NCBI GenBank assembly: GCA_963770375.1 | Contig: CAVYPM010000007.1 | Location: 62,001-126,000, forward strand | Length of the DNA stretch: 64,000 nt | DNA from: DASVBE01 sp963770375 | GTDB lineage: Bacteria > Actinomycetota > Actinomycetes > Streptosporangiales > Streptosporangiaceae | Direction: 5' to 3' | Shown: one piece after another, positions 17,581-26,025 of the stretch | How positions within the stretch are numbered: position 1 is the stretch's first letter | How the letters are laid out: every line of letters starts with the position of its first letter | The notes under the pieces: generated by a model | Databases searched by the model: none | Told to the model about the DNA's origin: nothing | Seen by the model: the letters and a program-made list of their open reading frames with translations, nothing else | Position numbers and translations under genes: made by a program

Positions 17581-17610
17581 CAGGTGGGGCATGTGGGGCC
17601 AGCCCACCTG
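17581..17610 (-). promoter_or_regulatory. Leader hairpin upstream of membrane gene copy 2
   Basis: CAGGTGGG (17581-17588) and CCCACCTG (17603-17610) pair about 42 bases upstream of the ATG at 17539. Beyond it, CTCGCTGAGCCGCGG and CAGGTTCATGTTGCCC-like stretches are shared with the promoter region of copy 1, showing that the promoter was duplicated with the gene. Confidence 0.5.
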
Positions 17611-17746
17611 TGAGGCTATATTCCGCCCTCGCAGGTTCATGTTGCCCAGCAAACCAGGGTAATCTCGCTGAGCCGCGGGAAATTCCTGCTTTTATGCTTC
17701 ATCTGGACGCGCCGGCCCCGTGGCGCCCGGCGATGAGGAGGCTCCG

Positions 17747-18240
17747 TTGACCGAGCAGGGACCGGGCCAGGGCTGGCCAGGACAGGCCACCGGGCAGGGC
17801 CGCGCAAAGCCCCCGCCGCCGGACGCAACGGCCCAGTACGCGCAGCCCCAGCCGGGTCCGCCGCCGGGCCAGGCGCCCCGCAGCCCCCTCCACCACAGGC
17901 GCCCCCACCACAGGCGCCCCCGGGCGAGGTCCGCACCGCCACCCAGGGGTTTATCAACTCCCTGTTCGACTTCAGTTTCACGTCGTTCGTGACGCCCAAG
18001 GTCATCCGGGTTCTTTATGCGCTGATCATGATCGGCGTGGGTCTCGGGGTGCTTTTCTTCGTCATTCTCGCCTTCCGGCTGAATGCCACACTGGGCGCCA
18101 TTACCCTGCTGATCCTCGGGCCAGTTTACTTCCTGGTGACAATGGCTTTCTACCGGCTCGTGCTGGAGTTCTTCATGGTCACCTTCCGGATCTACGAGGA
18201 ACTCCACCTGATCCGCCGCCGGGGCGACCCGCTACCCTGA
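17747..18240 (+). CDS. DUF4282 domain-containing membrane protein, frame broken near base 17880
   Basis: The C-terminal part reads GFINSLFDFSFTSFVTPKVI followed by two membrane helices (IGVGLGVLFFVIL, ITLLILGPVYFLVTMAFYRLVLEF) and FMVTFRIYEELHLI, the DUF4282 pattern. That frame has no start codon upstream of the domain. One frame over, TTG at 17747 follows GAGGAG by seven bases and encodes a Gln/Pro/Gly-rich N-terminus (TEQGPGQGWPGQAT...QPGPPPGQAP) typical of these proteins. The two join at the C-run near 17875-17890 if one base is missing. I read this as one gene with a one-base deletion, real or a sequencing error. Function of DUF4282 is unknown. Confidence 0.7.
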
Positions 18241-18244
18241 CCTG

Positions 18245-19960
18245 GTGGCGAGCCAGCGCAGCACCCAGTGGTACGGCGGGACCGACAGGAACGGCTACGC
18301 CCACCGGGCCTGGATGCGGCGCGGACTGCCCGAGCACGCCTTCGACGGCCGGCCGCACATCATGCTGGCCAACACCGCGTCCGATCTGACCCCCTGCAAC
18401 GCCCACCTGGGTGAGGTGGCCGAGGCGGCGGCCCGCGGCGTGTGGGAGGCCGGCGGGGTGCCGATGAACGTGCCGGTCACCTCGCTGGGCGAGACGCTGG
18501 TCCGGCCCACCGCGATGCTGTGGCGGAACATGGCCGCGATGACCATCGAGGAGATGCTGCGCGCCAACCCGGTGGACGGCGCGGTGCTGCTCGGCGGCTG
18601 CGACAAGACCATCCCCGCGCTGCTGATGGCGGCCTCCTCGGTGGACCTGCCGGCCCTGGTCGTGCCCGGCGGGCCGATGCTGACCGGCACGTTCCGCGGC
18701 CAGCCGCTGGGCTGCGGCACCGACGTCTGGAAGCTGTCCGAGCAGGTCCGGGCCGGGCTGCTGACCGAGCAGGACTTCACCGCGTCGGAATCGTCGATGA
18801 TCCGCAGCCGCGGCCACTGCAACACGATGGGCACCGCGTCCACCATGGCCTGCATGGCCGAGGCGCTGGGGATGACGATCCCGGGCGTGGCCGGGATCCC
18901 GGCGCCGGACAGCCGGCTGCTGGAGAGCGCGCACGCGGCCGGGCGGCTGGCGGTGGAGATGGTCGCGGCCGGGCGGCGGCCGTCCACGGTGCTGTCCGCC
19001 GGGTCGTTCCGCAACGCGATCGTGGCGCTGGCCGCGATCGGCGGGTCCACCAACGCGGTGGTCCACCTGCTGGCTATCGCGGGCCGCGCGGGCGTGCCGC
19101 TGACCCTGGACGACTTCGACGAGATCGGCTCCGGGGTGCCGCTGCTGGCCGACGTGCAGCCCGCCGGGCGGCATCTGATGGAGGACTTCCACCGGGCCGG
19201 CGGCCTGCTCGCGGTGCTCCGCGAGGTCGCCGACCTGCTCGACCCGGACGCGCTGACGGTCACCGGCGTTCCGCTGGCCGCCCAGCTGGACGGCGCGCGG
19301 ATCTGGGACAGCGAGGTGCTGCGGACCCGGGCCGAGCCGCTGCAGGACGCGGCCGGCATCGCCGTGCTGCGCGGCAGCCTGGCCCCGGACGGCGCGGTGA
19401 TCAAGCCCGCCGCGGCGTCCCCGCACCTGCTCCAGCACCGCGGCCGGGCGGTGGTGTTCGACAGCATCGAGGACTTCCGGCACCGGATCGACGACCCGGC
19501 CCTGGACGTGGACGCGGACTCGGTGCTGGTGCTGCGCGGCTGCGGGCCCAAGGGCTACCCGGGCATGCCCGAGGTGGCCAACCTTCCGCTGCCGGTGCGG
19601 ATCCTGCGCACCGGCGTGACCGACATGGTGCGGGTCTGCGACGGGCGGATGAGCGGCACCGCGTACGGCACGGTCGTGCTGCACGTCGCCCCGGAGGCGG
19701 CGGCCGGCGGGCCGCTGGCCCTGGTCCGCACCGGCGACTGGGTGGTGCTGGACGTGGCCGGCCGGCGCCTCGACGTGGACGTGCCGGCCGGGGAACTGGC
19801 CCGGCGGGAGCCGCCCGCGGCGCTGACCGCGGCCTTCGCGACGGCCGAGCGGGGCTGGCAGCGGCTCTACATCGACCATGTGCTGCAGGCCAACACCGGC
19901 GCGGACCTGGACTTCCTGACCGGCGCCAGCGGCTCGGAAGTGACCAGGGACTCGCACTGA
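18245..19960 (+). CDS. IlvD/Edd family dehydratase, probably sugar-acid (pentonate) type
   Basis: A 571-residue Fe-S dehydratase. The N-terminus DRNGYAHRAWMRRGLPEHAF and the block NTASDLTPCNAH resemble the L-arabinonate/D-xylonate branch more than biosynthetic IlvD. Cluster ligands are the Cys in TPCNAH, GGCDKTIP and SRGHCNTMGTAS, consistent with a [2Fe-2S] enzyme; the C-terminal GMPEVANLPLP and DGRMSGTAYGT motifs are present. The enzyme would convert a 2,3-dihydroxy acid to a 2-keto-3-deoxy acid. GTG at 18245 begins right after the DUF4282 stop and its own TGA overlaps the next ATG, forming a short operon with yjbQ and the NRDE gene. The native substrate is inferred only. Confidence 0.85.
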   Translation: MASQRSTQWYGGTDRNGYAHRAWMRRGLPEHAFDGRPHIMLANTASDLTPCNAHLGEVAEAAARGVWEAGGVPMNVPVTSLGETLVRPTAMLWRNMAAMTIEEMLRANPVDGAVLLGGCDKTIPALLMAASSVDLPALVVPGGPMLTGTFRGQPLGCGTDVWKLSEQVRAGLLTEQDFTASESSMIRSRGHCNTMGTASTMACMAEALGMTIPGVAGIPAPDSRLLESAHAAGRLAVEMVAAGRRPSTVLSAGSFRNAIVALAAIGGSTNAVVHLLAIAGRAGVPLTLDDFDEIGSGVPLLADVQPAGRHLMEDFHRAGGLLAVLREVADLLDPDALTVTGVPLAAQLDGARIWDSEVLRTRAEPLQDAAGIAVLRGSLAPDGAVIKPAAASPHLLQHRGRAVVFDSIEDFRHRIDDPALDVDADSVLVLRGCGPKGYPGMPEVANLPLPVRILRTGVTDMVRVCDGRMSGTAYGTVVLHVAPEAAAGGPLALVRTGDWVVLDVAGRRLDVDVPAGELARREPPAALTAAFATAERGWQRLYIDHVLQANTGADLDFLTGASGSEVTRDSH

Positions 19961-20370
19961 TGAAGACCACGCTGATCCCGGTGCGCACCGGCGGCCGGGA
20001 GGCCGTGCTGGACATCACCGCGGAGTGCGCCCGGTTCGCCCGGGAGGCGTCCGGCGGCGGTGACGGGCTGCTGCACGTGTTCGTGCCGCACGCCACCGCG
20101 GGCGTGGCCGTGCTCGAGCTGGGTGCGGGCAGCGACGCCGACCTGCTGGCCGCGCTGGCCGACCTGCTGCCCGCGGACGACCGGTGGCGGCACGCGCACG
20201 GCTCCCGCGGGCACGGCCGGTCGCACGTGCTGCCCGCGCTGGTGGCCCCGTTCACCATGCTGCCGGTGACCGGCGGCGAGCTGGCCCTGGGCACCTGGCA
20301 GTCGGTCGCGCTGGTCGACCTGAACCTCGACAACCCGGACCGCCAGGTCCGCCTGTCGTTCCTGGCCTGA
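19960..20370 (+). CDS. yjbQ: YjbQ family protein (UPF0047)
   Basis: A 136-residue protein starting at ATG 19960, overlapping the dehydratase stop as ATGA. It carries the family core HVFVPHATAGVAVLE, HGSRGHGRSHVLPAL (a His-rich active-site loop) and LALGTWQSVALVDLNLDNPD near the end. Members form trimers and have weak thiamine-phosphate synthase activity when overexpressed; their physiological role is not settled. Its place between a sugar-acid dehydratase and an NRDE protein does not define a function. It lies inside a long alternative frame and would be missed by length alone. Confidence 0.88.
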   Translation: MKTTLIPVRTGGREAVLDITAECARFAREASGGGDGLLHVFVPHATAGVAVLELGAGSDADLLAALADLLPADDRWRHAHGSRGHGRSHVLPALVAPFTMLPVTGGELALGTWQSVALVDLNLDNPDRQVRLSFLA

Positions 20371-20375
20371 GTGAG

Positions 20376-21140
20376 ATGTGCCTGCTGATCGCGCTGTCCC
20401 GGATCGTGGACGGGGCCCCGCTGGTGATCGGGGCCAACCGGGACGAGTTCTACGGCCGCCCCGCCACGGCCATGACCGTGCTGCAGGAGCGCGGCCCGCG
20501 CCTGCTCGGCGGCCGGGATCACCTGGCGGGCGGCACCTGGCTGGCGGTCAGCGAGCACGGCGTGGTGGCCGGGCTGACCAACCAGCCGTCCACGTCCGGC
20601 CCGCGCCGGGATCCCTCCAAACGGAGCCGCGGTGAGCTGCCGCTGATGTTCGCCGCCTACCCGGACGCGGTGACCGCCGTGGAGCAGGTCTGCGCCAAGC
20701 TCGACCCGGGCGCGTACAACCCGTGCTGGCTGCTGGTCGGCGACCGCCAGGCGCTGTTCTCGGTCGGCCTGGCCGGCGGGACCGCACCGGAGGTGCGCGA
20801 GCTGCCGCCGGGCCAGTACGTGCTGGAGAACGTGCCGCTCGACCCGCCGTCGGAGAAGGCCGCCAGGATCGGCGCCGAGCTGGCCGGGCGGCTGGCCGTG
20901 GCCCGGGACGCGGCGGAGATCGGGGTGGCCGGCGCGGACGGGGCCAGCGGCGCGGTGGACGCCCTGCAGCGGGTGCTGCGCGGCAACGAGGTCCACCTCG
21001 AGGAGCACCAGTACGGCACCCGCTCGTCGCTGGTCGTCACGGTGCCCTGGGCCGGCCGGCCGGAGCTCCTGCTGGCCGAGGGCCCGCCGTCCCGGGCCCC
21101 GTTCACCGACGTGATCGCCGGGGGCCTGGTCAGCTGGTGA
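20376..21140 (+). CDS. NRDE family protein (TANGO2-like)
   Basis: A 254-residue protein beginning MCLLIALSRI, with the conserved N-terminal Cys and the name-giving NRDE motif in IGANRDEFYGRP, followed by GGRDHLAGGTWLAVSEHGVVA and LTNQP. The N-terminal Cys right after Met suggests an Ntn-type fold; the molecular function of bacterial members is unknown, and eukaryotic TANGO2 has been linked to heme and lipid handling. It starts five bases after the yjbQ stop and converges with mntH, overlapping that gene's 3' end by 11 bases. Confidence 0.88.
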   Translation: MCLLIALSRIVDGAPLVIGANRDEFYGRPATAMTVLQERGPRLLGGRDHLAGGTWLAVSEHGVVAGLTNQPSTSGPRRDPSKRSRGELPLMFAAYPDAVTAVEQVCAKLDPGAYNPCWLLVGDRQALFSVGLAGGTAPEVRELPPGQYVLENVPLDPPSEKAARIGAELAGRLAVARDAAEIGVAGADGASGAVDALQRVLRGNEVHLEEHQYGTRSSLVVTVPWAGRPELLLAEGPPSRAPFTDVIAGGLVSW

Positions 21141-22353
21141 ACACGACCACCAGCAGAGCCAGGTTCAGAACGATGATCACTGTCGTGATGACGGACATCG
21201 CCACGGTGGTGGCCCGCCGGTTGACCAGCGGGCCCATGATGTCCCTGCGCCGGGTCAGCAGGGTCAGCGGGACCAGCGCGAACGGGATGCCGAAGGACAG
21301 CACGACCTGGGAGATCACCAGGCTGCCCGTGGTCGGCAGGCCAAGGCCGAGCACGATCAGGGCGGGCGCCATGGTTATCGCGCGGCGGACGTAGAGCGGG
21401 ATCTGGCGCCGGATGAAGCCCTGCATCACGACCTGGCCGGCGTAGGTGCCGACGCTGGACGAGGACAGCCCCGAGGCCAGCAGCGCCACCGCGAAGGCCA
21501 GCGCCGCGCCGCCGCCGACCAGCCGCTCCAGGCCCTGGTGCGCGGCCTGCAGCGAGTCCGCGCCGCCCGGCGCGGCGTGCCGGAACACCGCGGCGGCGAC
21601 GAACAGCATGGCCAGGTTGATCAGCCCGGCGGCGCCGAGCGCGACGACCACGTCGAGCCGCTGGAACCGGAGCAGTTCCCGGCGCTCGTCGTCGCTGCGC
21701 ACGTCGACCCGGGACTTGGTCAGCGCCGAGTGCAGGTAGACCACGTGCGGCATCACGGTGGCGCCGACGATGCCCGCGATCAGCAGCACCGCGCCGTGCC
21801 CGGGCGAATGGGGCACCAGCCCGGCGGCCAGCTCCCCCGGGTCGACGCCGACCGTGGCCAGGTCCACCACGAAGCCGGCGAACACGATGCCCAGCAGCCC
21901 GGCGATGGCCAGCTCGAACCGCCGGTAGCCGCGCTGCTCCAGGGCCAGGATGCCGAACGCGACCACCGCGGTGATCAGCCCGGCGGGCAGCAGGGCCACG
22001 CCGAAGATCAGGTTGAGGCCGACCGCGGCGCCGATGAACTCGGCCAGGTCGGTGGCCATCGCGACCAGCTCGGCCTGCACCCACAGGCCGGCCGAGACGG
22101 CCGGCGGCAGGTGCTCACGGCACAGCCCGGGCAGGTCCTGGCCGGTGGCCACGCCGGTCTTGGCCGACAGGTACTGGACCAGCATGGCCATCAGGTTGGC
22201 GACCACGATCACCCAGGCCAGGCCGTAGCCGAACCGGGCGCCGGCGGAGAAGTTCGTGGCGAAGTTGCCCGGGTCGACGTAGGCGACCGCGGCCACGAAC
22301 GCCGGGCCGAGCAGCGCGATGACGCCGCGGACCCGGCCGCGGGAGCGCAGCAC
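21130..22353 (-). CDS. mntH: Nramp family divalent metal transporter
   Basis: A 407-residue permease with about 11 helices. The metal-binding helix 1 motif is VAYVDPGNFATN (DPGN), and helix 6 reads AGIVGATVMPHVVYLHSALT with the MPH metal site; both are diagnostic of Nramp/MntH proton-coupled Mn2+/Fe2+ importers. GTG at 22353 is the first usable start in the frame and gives the expected short N-terminus before helix 1; no clear Shine-Dalgarno is visible. It lies 190 bases downstream of groEL on the same strand, so it could be read through from the monooxygenase operon, which needs iron, though an own promoter is equally possible. Confidence 0.92.
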   Translation of the reverse strand: MLRSRGRVRGVIALLGPAFVAAVAYVDPGNFATNFSAGARFGYGLAWVIVVANLMAMLVQYLSAKTGVATGQDLPGLCREHLPPAVSAGLWVQAELVAMATDLAEFIGAAVGLNLIFGVALLPAGLITAVVAFGILALEQRGYRRFELAIAGLLGIVFAGFVVDLATVGVDPGELAAGLVPHSPGHGAVLLIAGIVGATVMPHVVYLHSALTKSRVDVRSDDERRELLRFQRLDVVVALGAAGLINLAMLFVAAAVFRHAAPGGADSLQAAHQGLERLVGGGAALAFAVALLASGLSSSSVGTYAGQVVMQGFIRRQIPLYVRRAITMAPALIVLGLGLPTTGSLVISQVVLSFGIPFALVPLTLLTRRRDIMGPLVNRRATTVAMSVITTVIIVLNLALLVVVFTS

Positions 22354-22540
22354 CCGCAGGTCGCTGAGCGCGGCCAGCCCGGCCGGCGCCTGTGCGCCCG
22401 GCGGCTCGCTGCCCTCCGGCAGTCGCTGCCCGCCGGATCGGGGGCAGCCGGAGAAGCCGTCCCGGTGGCCTCTCCGGCTGCCGTCCCGGCCGCCAGCGCA
22501 GGATCCAGCGCTGAACCGTGAGCTGGCGGCGGTCCCAAAC

Positions 22541-24232
22541 TCAGCCCACCGACGGGCCGAGGCCCAGCGACTGCGGCGTGCTGGAGTCCGGCGAAGGCTG
22601 GTTGAGGCCCTCGTCCAGAGGGCCGAACTCGGTCATCAGGGCGGCGCTGCCGCCCCACGGGGTCTGCTCCTCCGCGATCAGCGTGTTGGTGGTCAGCAGC
22701 AGCCCGGCCACGGACGCGCCGTTCTGCAGCGCCGAGCGGGCCACCCGCAGCGGGTCGATGATGCCCATCTCGATCATGTTGCCGAACCGGCCCTCGAGCG
22801 CGTCGAACCCGTCGTCCTTGCCCATCTGGCTTATCCGGGCGACGACTTCCTGGCCGTTGTAGCCGGCGTTGGCCGCGATCAGGAACGCGGGCTCGGCCAG
22901 CACGCTGCGGACGATCTCCACCCCGGTCGCGTAGTCGTCCTTGACCTGCAGGTCGTCCAGCGCGGGCTCGGCGTGCAGCAGGGCCACCCCGCCGCCGGGC
23001 ACGATGCCCTCGGCCATCGCCGCCCGGGTGGCCGACAGCGCGTCCTCCACCCGGTGCTGCAGTTCCTTCAGCTCCGCGTTGGTCGGCGCGCCGACCCGGA
23101 TCACCGCGACCTTGCCGGACAGCGCGCCGATCCGCTCGGTGAGCACGTCCTCGTCGATGCCGAAGGTGGCCCGCTCGCGCTCCGCGCGCATCTGGGTGAG
23201 CCGGAACTCGACCGCGTCGGCCGAGCCCGCGCCGCCGATGATGGCGGTGCGGTCGGCGTTGACCCGGACCTGGGCGGCCCGGCCGAGCTGATCGACGGTC
23301 ATGGTCTCCAGTGTGAACCCGGAGTGCTTGCTGTAGACAGCCCCGCCGGTGATCGCGGCGATGTCCTCCAGCTTGTGCAGCCGCCGGTCGCCGAACCCGG
23401 GCGCCCGGATGGCCACGCACTGGAAGGCCCGGTTCACGTGGTTGTGCACCAGCATGGACAGCGCGGTGCCCTCCACGTTCTCGGCCACGATGACCAGCGG
23501 CCGGGGCGCCCGCATGATCTTGTCGAGCAGCGGCATCAGCTGCTGCACCTTGGTGATCTTCTCGCTGCACAGCAGGATGTACGGGTCGTCGCCGATCCAC
23601 TCCAGGCTGGCCGGGTTGGTGACCAGGTACGGCGACAGGTAGCCGTTGTCGAACTCGAAGCCCTCGACGAAGTCGACGGACATGCCGTGCTCGGCCGACT
23701 CCTCGACGGTGACGATGCCGCCGTCGCCGACCGTGTGCAGCGCCCTGGCGATCACCGCCCCGACGACGTCGTCGTCGTTGGCCGAGATCGCCGCCACCCG
23801 CTTGTAGTCCTCCTCGGTCTGCACCGGGTAGGCGGCCTGCTGCAGGTGCTCGACCAGCTTGGCCACGGCCACGTCGATGCCGCGCTTGACCAGGACCGGG
23901 TTGGCCCCGGCGGCGATCGCCGTCATGCCGGACTGAACGATCCCCTGGGCGATCACGGTGGCGGTGGTGGTGCCGTCACCGACGATGTCGTTGGTCTTGA
24001 TCGCGGCTTCCTTGACCAGCTGGGCGCCCATGTTCTCGAACTGGTTCTTGAGGTGGATCTCCCTGGCGATGGTGACGCCGTCGTTGGTGACCACCGGGGA
24101 GCCGGTGATCTTCTCCAGGATGACGTTGCGGCCCTTGGGGCCGAGCGTCGACTTCACCGCCTCGGCGAGCTGGTCGACGCCTGACATCAGCAGGTTGCGG
24201 GCTTCCTCGCTGAAGCGCAGTTCCTTGGCCAT
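22541..24232 (-). CDS. groEL: GroEL-type chaperonin of the monooxygenase cluster (MimG/PrmG-like)
   Basis: A 563-residue 60-kDa chaperonin. ATP-site motifs are LGPKGRNVI, NDGVTIAREI and VGDGTTTATVIA; the C-terminal domain has VPGGGVALLH. The tail, SSTPQSLGLGPSVG, lacks the GGM repeats of housekeeping GroEL and the His-rich tail common in actinobacterial GroEL2. No groES is adjacent. In Gordonia, Rhodococcus and Mycobacterium a groEL-like gene closes the prm/mim operon, and in mycobacteria it is needed for active hydroxylase; this copy sits in the same place, 60 bases after the alcohol dehydrogenase gene, with AGGAGGACC before its ATG. I infer a client-specific role in folding PrmA/PrmC. Confidence 0.92.
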   Translation of the reverse strand: MAKELRFSEEARNLLMSGVDQLAEAVKSTLGPKGRNVILEKITGSPVVTNDGVTIAREIHLKNQFENMGAQLVKEAAIKTNDIVGDGTTTATVIAQGIVQSGMTAIAAGANPVLVKRGIDVAVAKLVEHLQQAAYPVQTEEDYKRVAAISANDDDVVGAVIARALHTVGDGGIVTVEESAEHGMSVDFVEGFEFDNGYLSPYLVTNPASLEWIGDDPYILLCSEKITKVQQLMPLLDKIMRAPRPLVIVAENVEGTALSMLVHNHVNRAFQCVAIRAPGFGDRRLHKLEDIAAITGGAVYSKHSGFTLETMTVDQLGRAAQVRVNADRTAIIGGAGSADAVEFRLTQMRAERERATFGIDEDVLTERIGALSGKVAVIRVGAPTNAELKELQHRVEDALSATRAAMAEGIVPGGGVALLHAEPALDDLQVKDDYATGVEIVRSVLAEPAFLIAANAGYNGQEVVARISQMGKDDGFDALEGRFGNMIEMGIIDPLRVARSALQNGASVAGLLLTTNTLIAEEQTPWGGSAALMTEFGPLDEGLNQPSPDSSTPQSLGLGPSVG

Positions 24233-24292
24233 CGTTCGGTCCTCCTGCGAGGTCGTGTTTCTTCCGGGACGTAGCGGTGCAGCGGGTGGGTA

Positions 24293-25315
24293 CTAGGGGA
24301 CGAGGATGGCGCGGCCGCGGACCCGGCCGGCGTCGAGATCGGCCAGCGCCTCGGGCGCCTGGGCCAGCGGGTAGGTCCTGGTGTGCAGGGTGACCTTGCC
24401 GGCCTGGGCCAGCACCATCAGCTCGGCCAGGTCGTTGTAGGTGCCGACGATGTTGCCGATGACGTTGCGCTCGGTGCCGATCACGTCGAGCGTCGGGATG
24501 TGCAGCTCGCCGCCGTAGCCGATCACGTAGTACGAGCCGGCCCGGCGGGTCATCGCCCAGCCCTCGTTCTCCGCGCCCTGCTCGGCGACGAAGTCGAAGA
24601 CCACGTGGGCGCCGCCCTCGGTCAGCTCCTGGACCGCGGCGACGTGGTTGCCGTCAGCGACCACGGTGTGGTGCGCGCCGAGCTGCTCGGCGAGCTTGAG
24701 CGCGTCCGGGTTGCGGTCCACCACGATCAGGCTGGCGGCGCTCAGCGCGGCGACGCACTGGATGCCGATGTGGCCGAGCCCGCCCGCGCCGATGACCACG
24801 GCGGTGGTGCCCGGGTACAGCAGCGGCAGCGCCTTGCGGACCGCGTGGTAGGCGGTGATGCCCGCGTCGGCCAGCGCGGCCACGTCCTTGGGCTGGGTGC
24901 TGGGGTCGAGCTTGACGCAGCACCGGGCCGAGGTCAGCAGGTACTCGGCCATGCCGCCGTCGTGGGACAGGCCGGGGAACGAGCTGTTCTCGCAGTGCAT
25001 GTCGTCGCCGGCCCGGCAGGCGTGGCACAGCCCGCAGGTCGGGGTCGGGTGCAGGATGACCGTGTCGCCCACGGCCACGTTGGTGACCGCGGAGCCGACC
25101 TCCTGCACCCAGCCGGCGTTCTCGTGGCCGAGCACGTAGGGCAGCGACGGGTTCATCGCCGCTTCCCACTGGCCCTCGATGATGTGCAGGTCGGTCCGGC
25201 ACACCCCGGCGCCGCCGATCTTGACGATGACGTCCAGCGGCCCGGAGATCGTCGGCTCGGGTATGTCGTCCACCACTGGCTGCTGGTGGTATCCGTGAAT
25301 GCGGACGGCCTTCAT
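24293..25315 (-). CDS. NAD-dependent zinc alcohol dehydrogenase of the propane/acetone cluster
   Basis: A 340-residue medium-chain dehydrogenase. Catalytic zinc ligands lie in GVCRTDLH and GHENAG, structural zinc in CGLCHACRAGDDMHC (four Cys), and the Rossmann motif is GAGGLGHIG followed by VVDRN, whose acidic residue favours NAD+ over NADP+. Its place after prmABCD matches adh1 of propanotrophic actinobacteria, which oxidises the 2-propanol or 1-propanol made by the monooxygenase. ATG at 25315 overlaps the upstream stop (ATGA) and is preceded by GGAGGA, so translation is coupled to the MIP18-like gene. Confidence 0.92.
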   Translation of the reverse strand: MKAVRIHGYHQQPVVDDIPEPTISGPLDVIVKIGGAGVCRTDLHIIEGQWEAAMNPSLPYVLGHENAGWVQEVGSAVTNVAVGDTVILHPTPTCGLCHACRAGDDMHCENSSFPGLSHDGGMAEYLLTSARCCVKLDPSTQPKDVAALADAGITAYHAVRKALPLLYPGTTAVVIGAGGLGHIGIQCVAALSAASLIVVDRNPDALKLAEQLGAHHTVVADGNHVAAVQELTEGGAHVVFDFVAEQGAENEGWAMTRRAGSYYVIGYGGELHIPTLDVIGTERNVIGNIVGTYNDLAELMVLAQAGKVTLHTRTYPLAQAPEALADLDAGRVRGRAILVP

Positions 25316-26025
25316 TGGTCCTCCTCGCCTAGCCCCGCCTCGTGGTTGTAGCGGTGCCGCAGCATGCCGCGGCAGATGCTGCCGTTCGCCTCCAGGCTGA
25401 CCCGGGTGACCTGGGCCTTGCGCAGGTGCAGCGGCAGCGCATCGGGCTGAACCGCGGCGCCGGTGGCCGGGTCGACCAGCAGCGGCGCGTCGTCGCCGGC
25501 CGGCAGGCCCAGCTCGGCCCGGCGCTCCCGGAGCCGGTCCGCCGCCCGGGACGGCGGCAGGTCGCCCAGCGTCCACCCGGTCAGCGCGGCGGGCGGGACA
25601 CCGGACTTCAGCAGCGGCCGGCAGACCTGGTCGGTGCCGGCCATGACCGCCTTGCGCAGGAAGTCGGCGCGCAGCTGGTGCAGCTCGCCGACGGCCTCGC
25701 CGTCGAAGGACCGGGCGAAGCCCGCGTGGGCGGCGACGCCGCCGTTGATCGCGTCGGAGGCGAAGTGGTCCTCCAGCACGATCTCGGCGCGGCGCACCCC
25801 CGGGGCCGCGGACACCGCGTCGTAGGCGTCCGCGACCATGAGGAACGCGAAGTTCGGCGCGCAGAAGTAGGTCGGGAGCCGCAGGCGGACGCGGGCGTAC
25901 CCGTCGGCGGAGACGGTGCACGACGACACGAAGCCGAGCGAGGTGATGGGCTCGTCCAGCTCCGGGTCGCGCACCGTCCCCAGTGCCTCGAGGATCCGCG
26001 ACCCTGCGGTCACGGATGCGGTCAT
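25312..26025 (-). CDS. MIP18/PaaD-like (DUF59) iron-sulfur assembly protein
   Basis: A 237-residue protein whose first ~100 residues match the DUF59 fold: ILEALGTVRDPELDEPITSLGFV and YFCAPNFAFLMVADAYDAV. The conserved Cys is in TYFCAPNF. Proteins of this group help insert iron-sulfur clusters or iron centres into target enzymes. The C-terminal half (Arg/Leu-rich helices, then a Cys in GSICRGML) is specific to this kind of gene cluster. It overlaps both neighbours by four bases (ATGA), so it is made together with the amidohydrolase and the dehydrogenase. A role in maturing the di-iron hydroxylase or the PrmB cluster is inference. Confidence 0.8.
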   Translation of the reverse strand: MTASVTAGSRILEALGTVRDPELDEPITSLGFVSSCTVSADGYARVRLRLPTYFCAPNFAFLMVADAYDAVSAAPGVRRAEIVLEDHFASDAINGGVAAHAGFARSFDGEAVGELHQLRADFLRKAVMAGTDQVCRPLLKSGVPPAALTGWTLGDLPPSRAADRLRERRAELGLPAGDDAPLLVDPATGAAVQPDALPLHLRKAQVTRVSLEANGSICRGMLRHRYNHEAGLGEEDQ

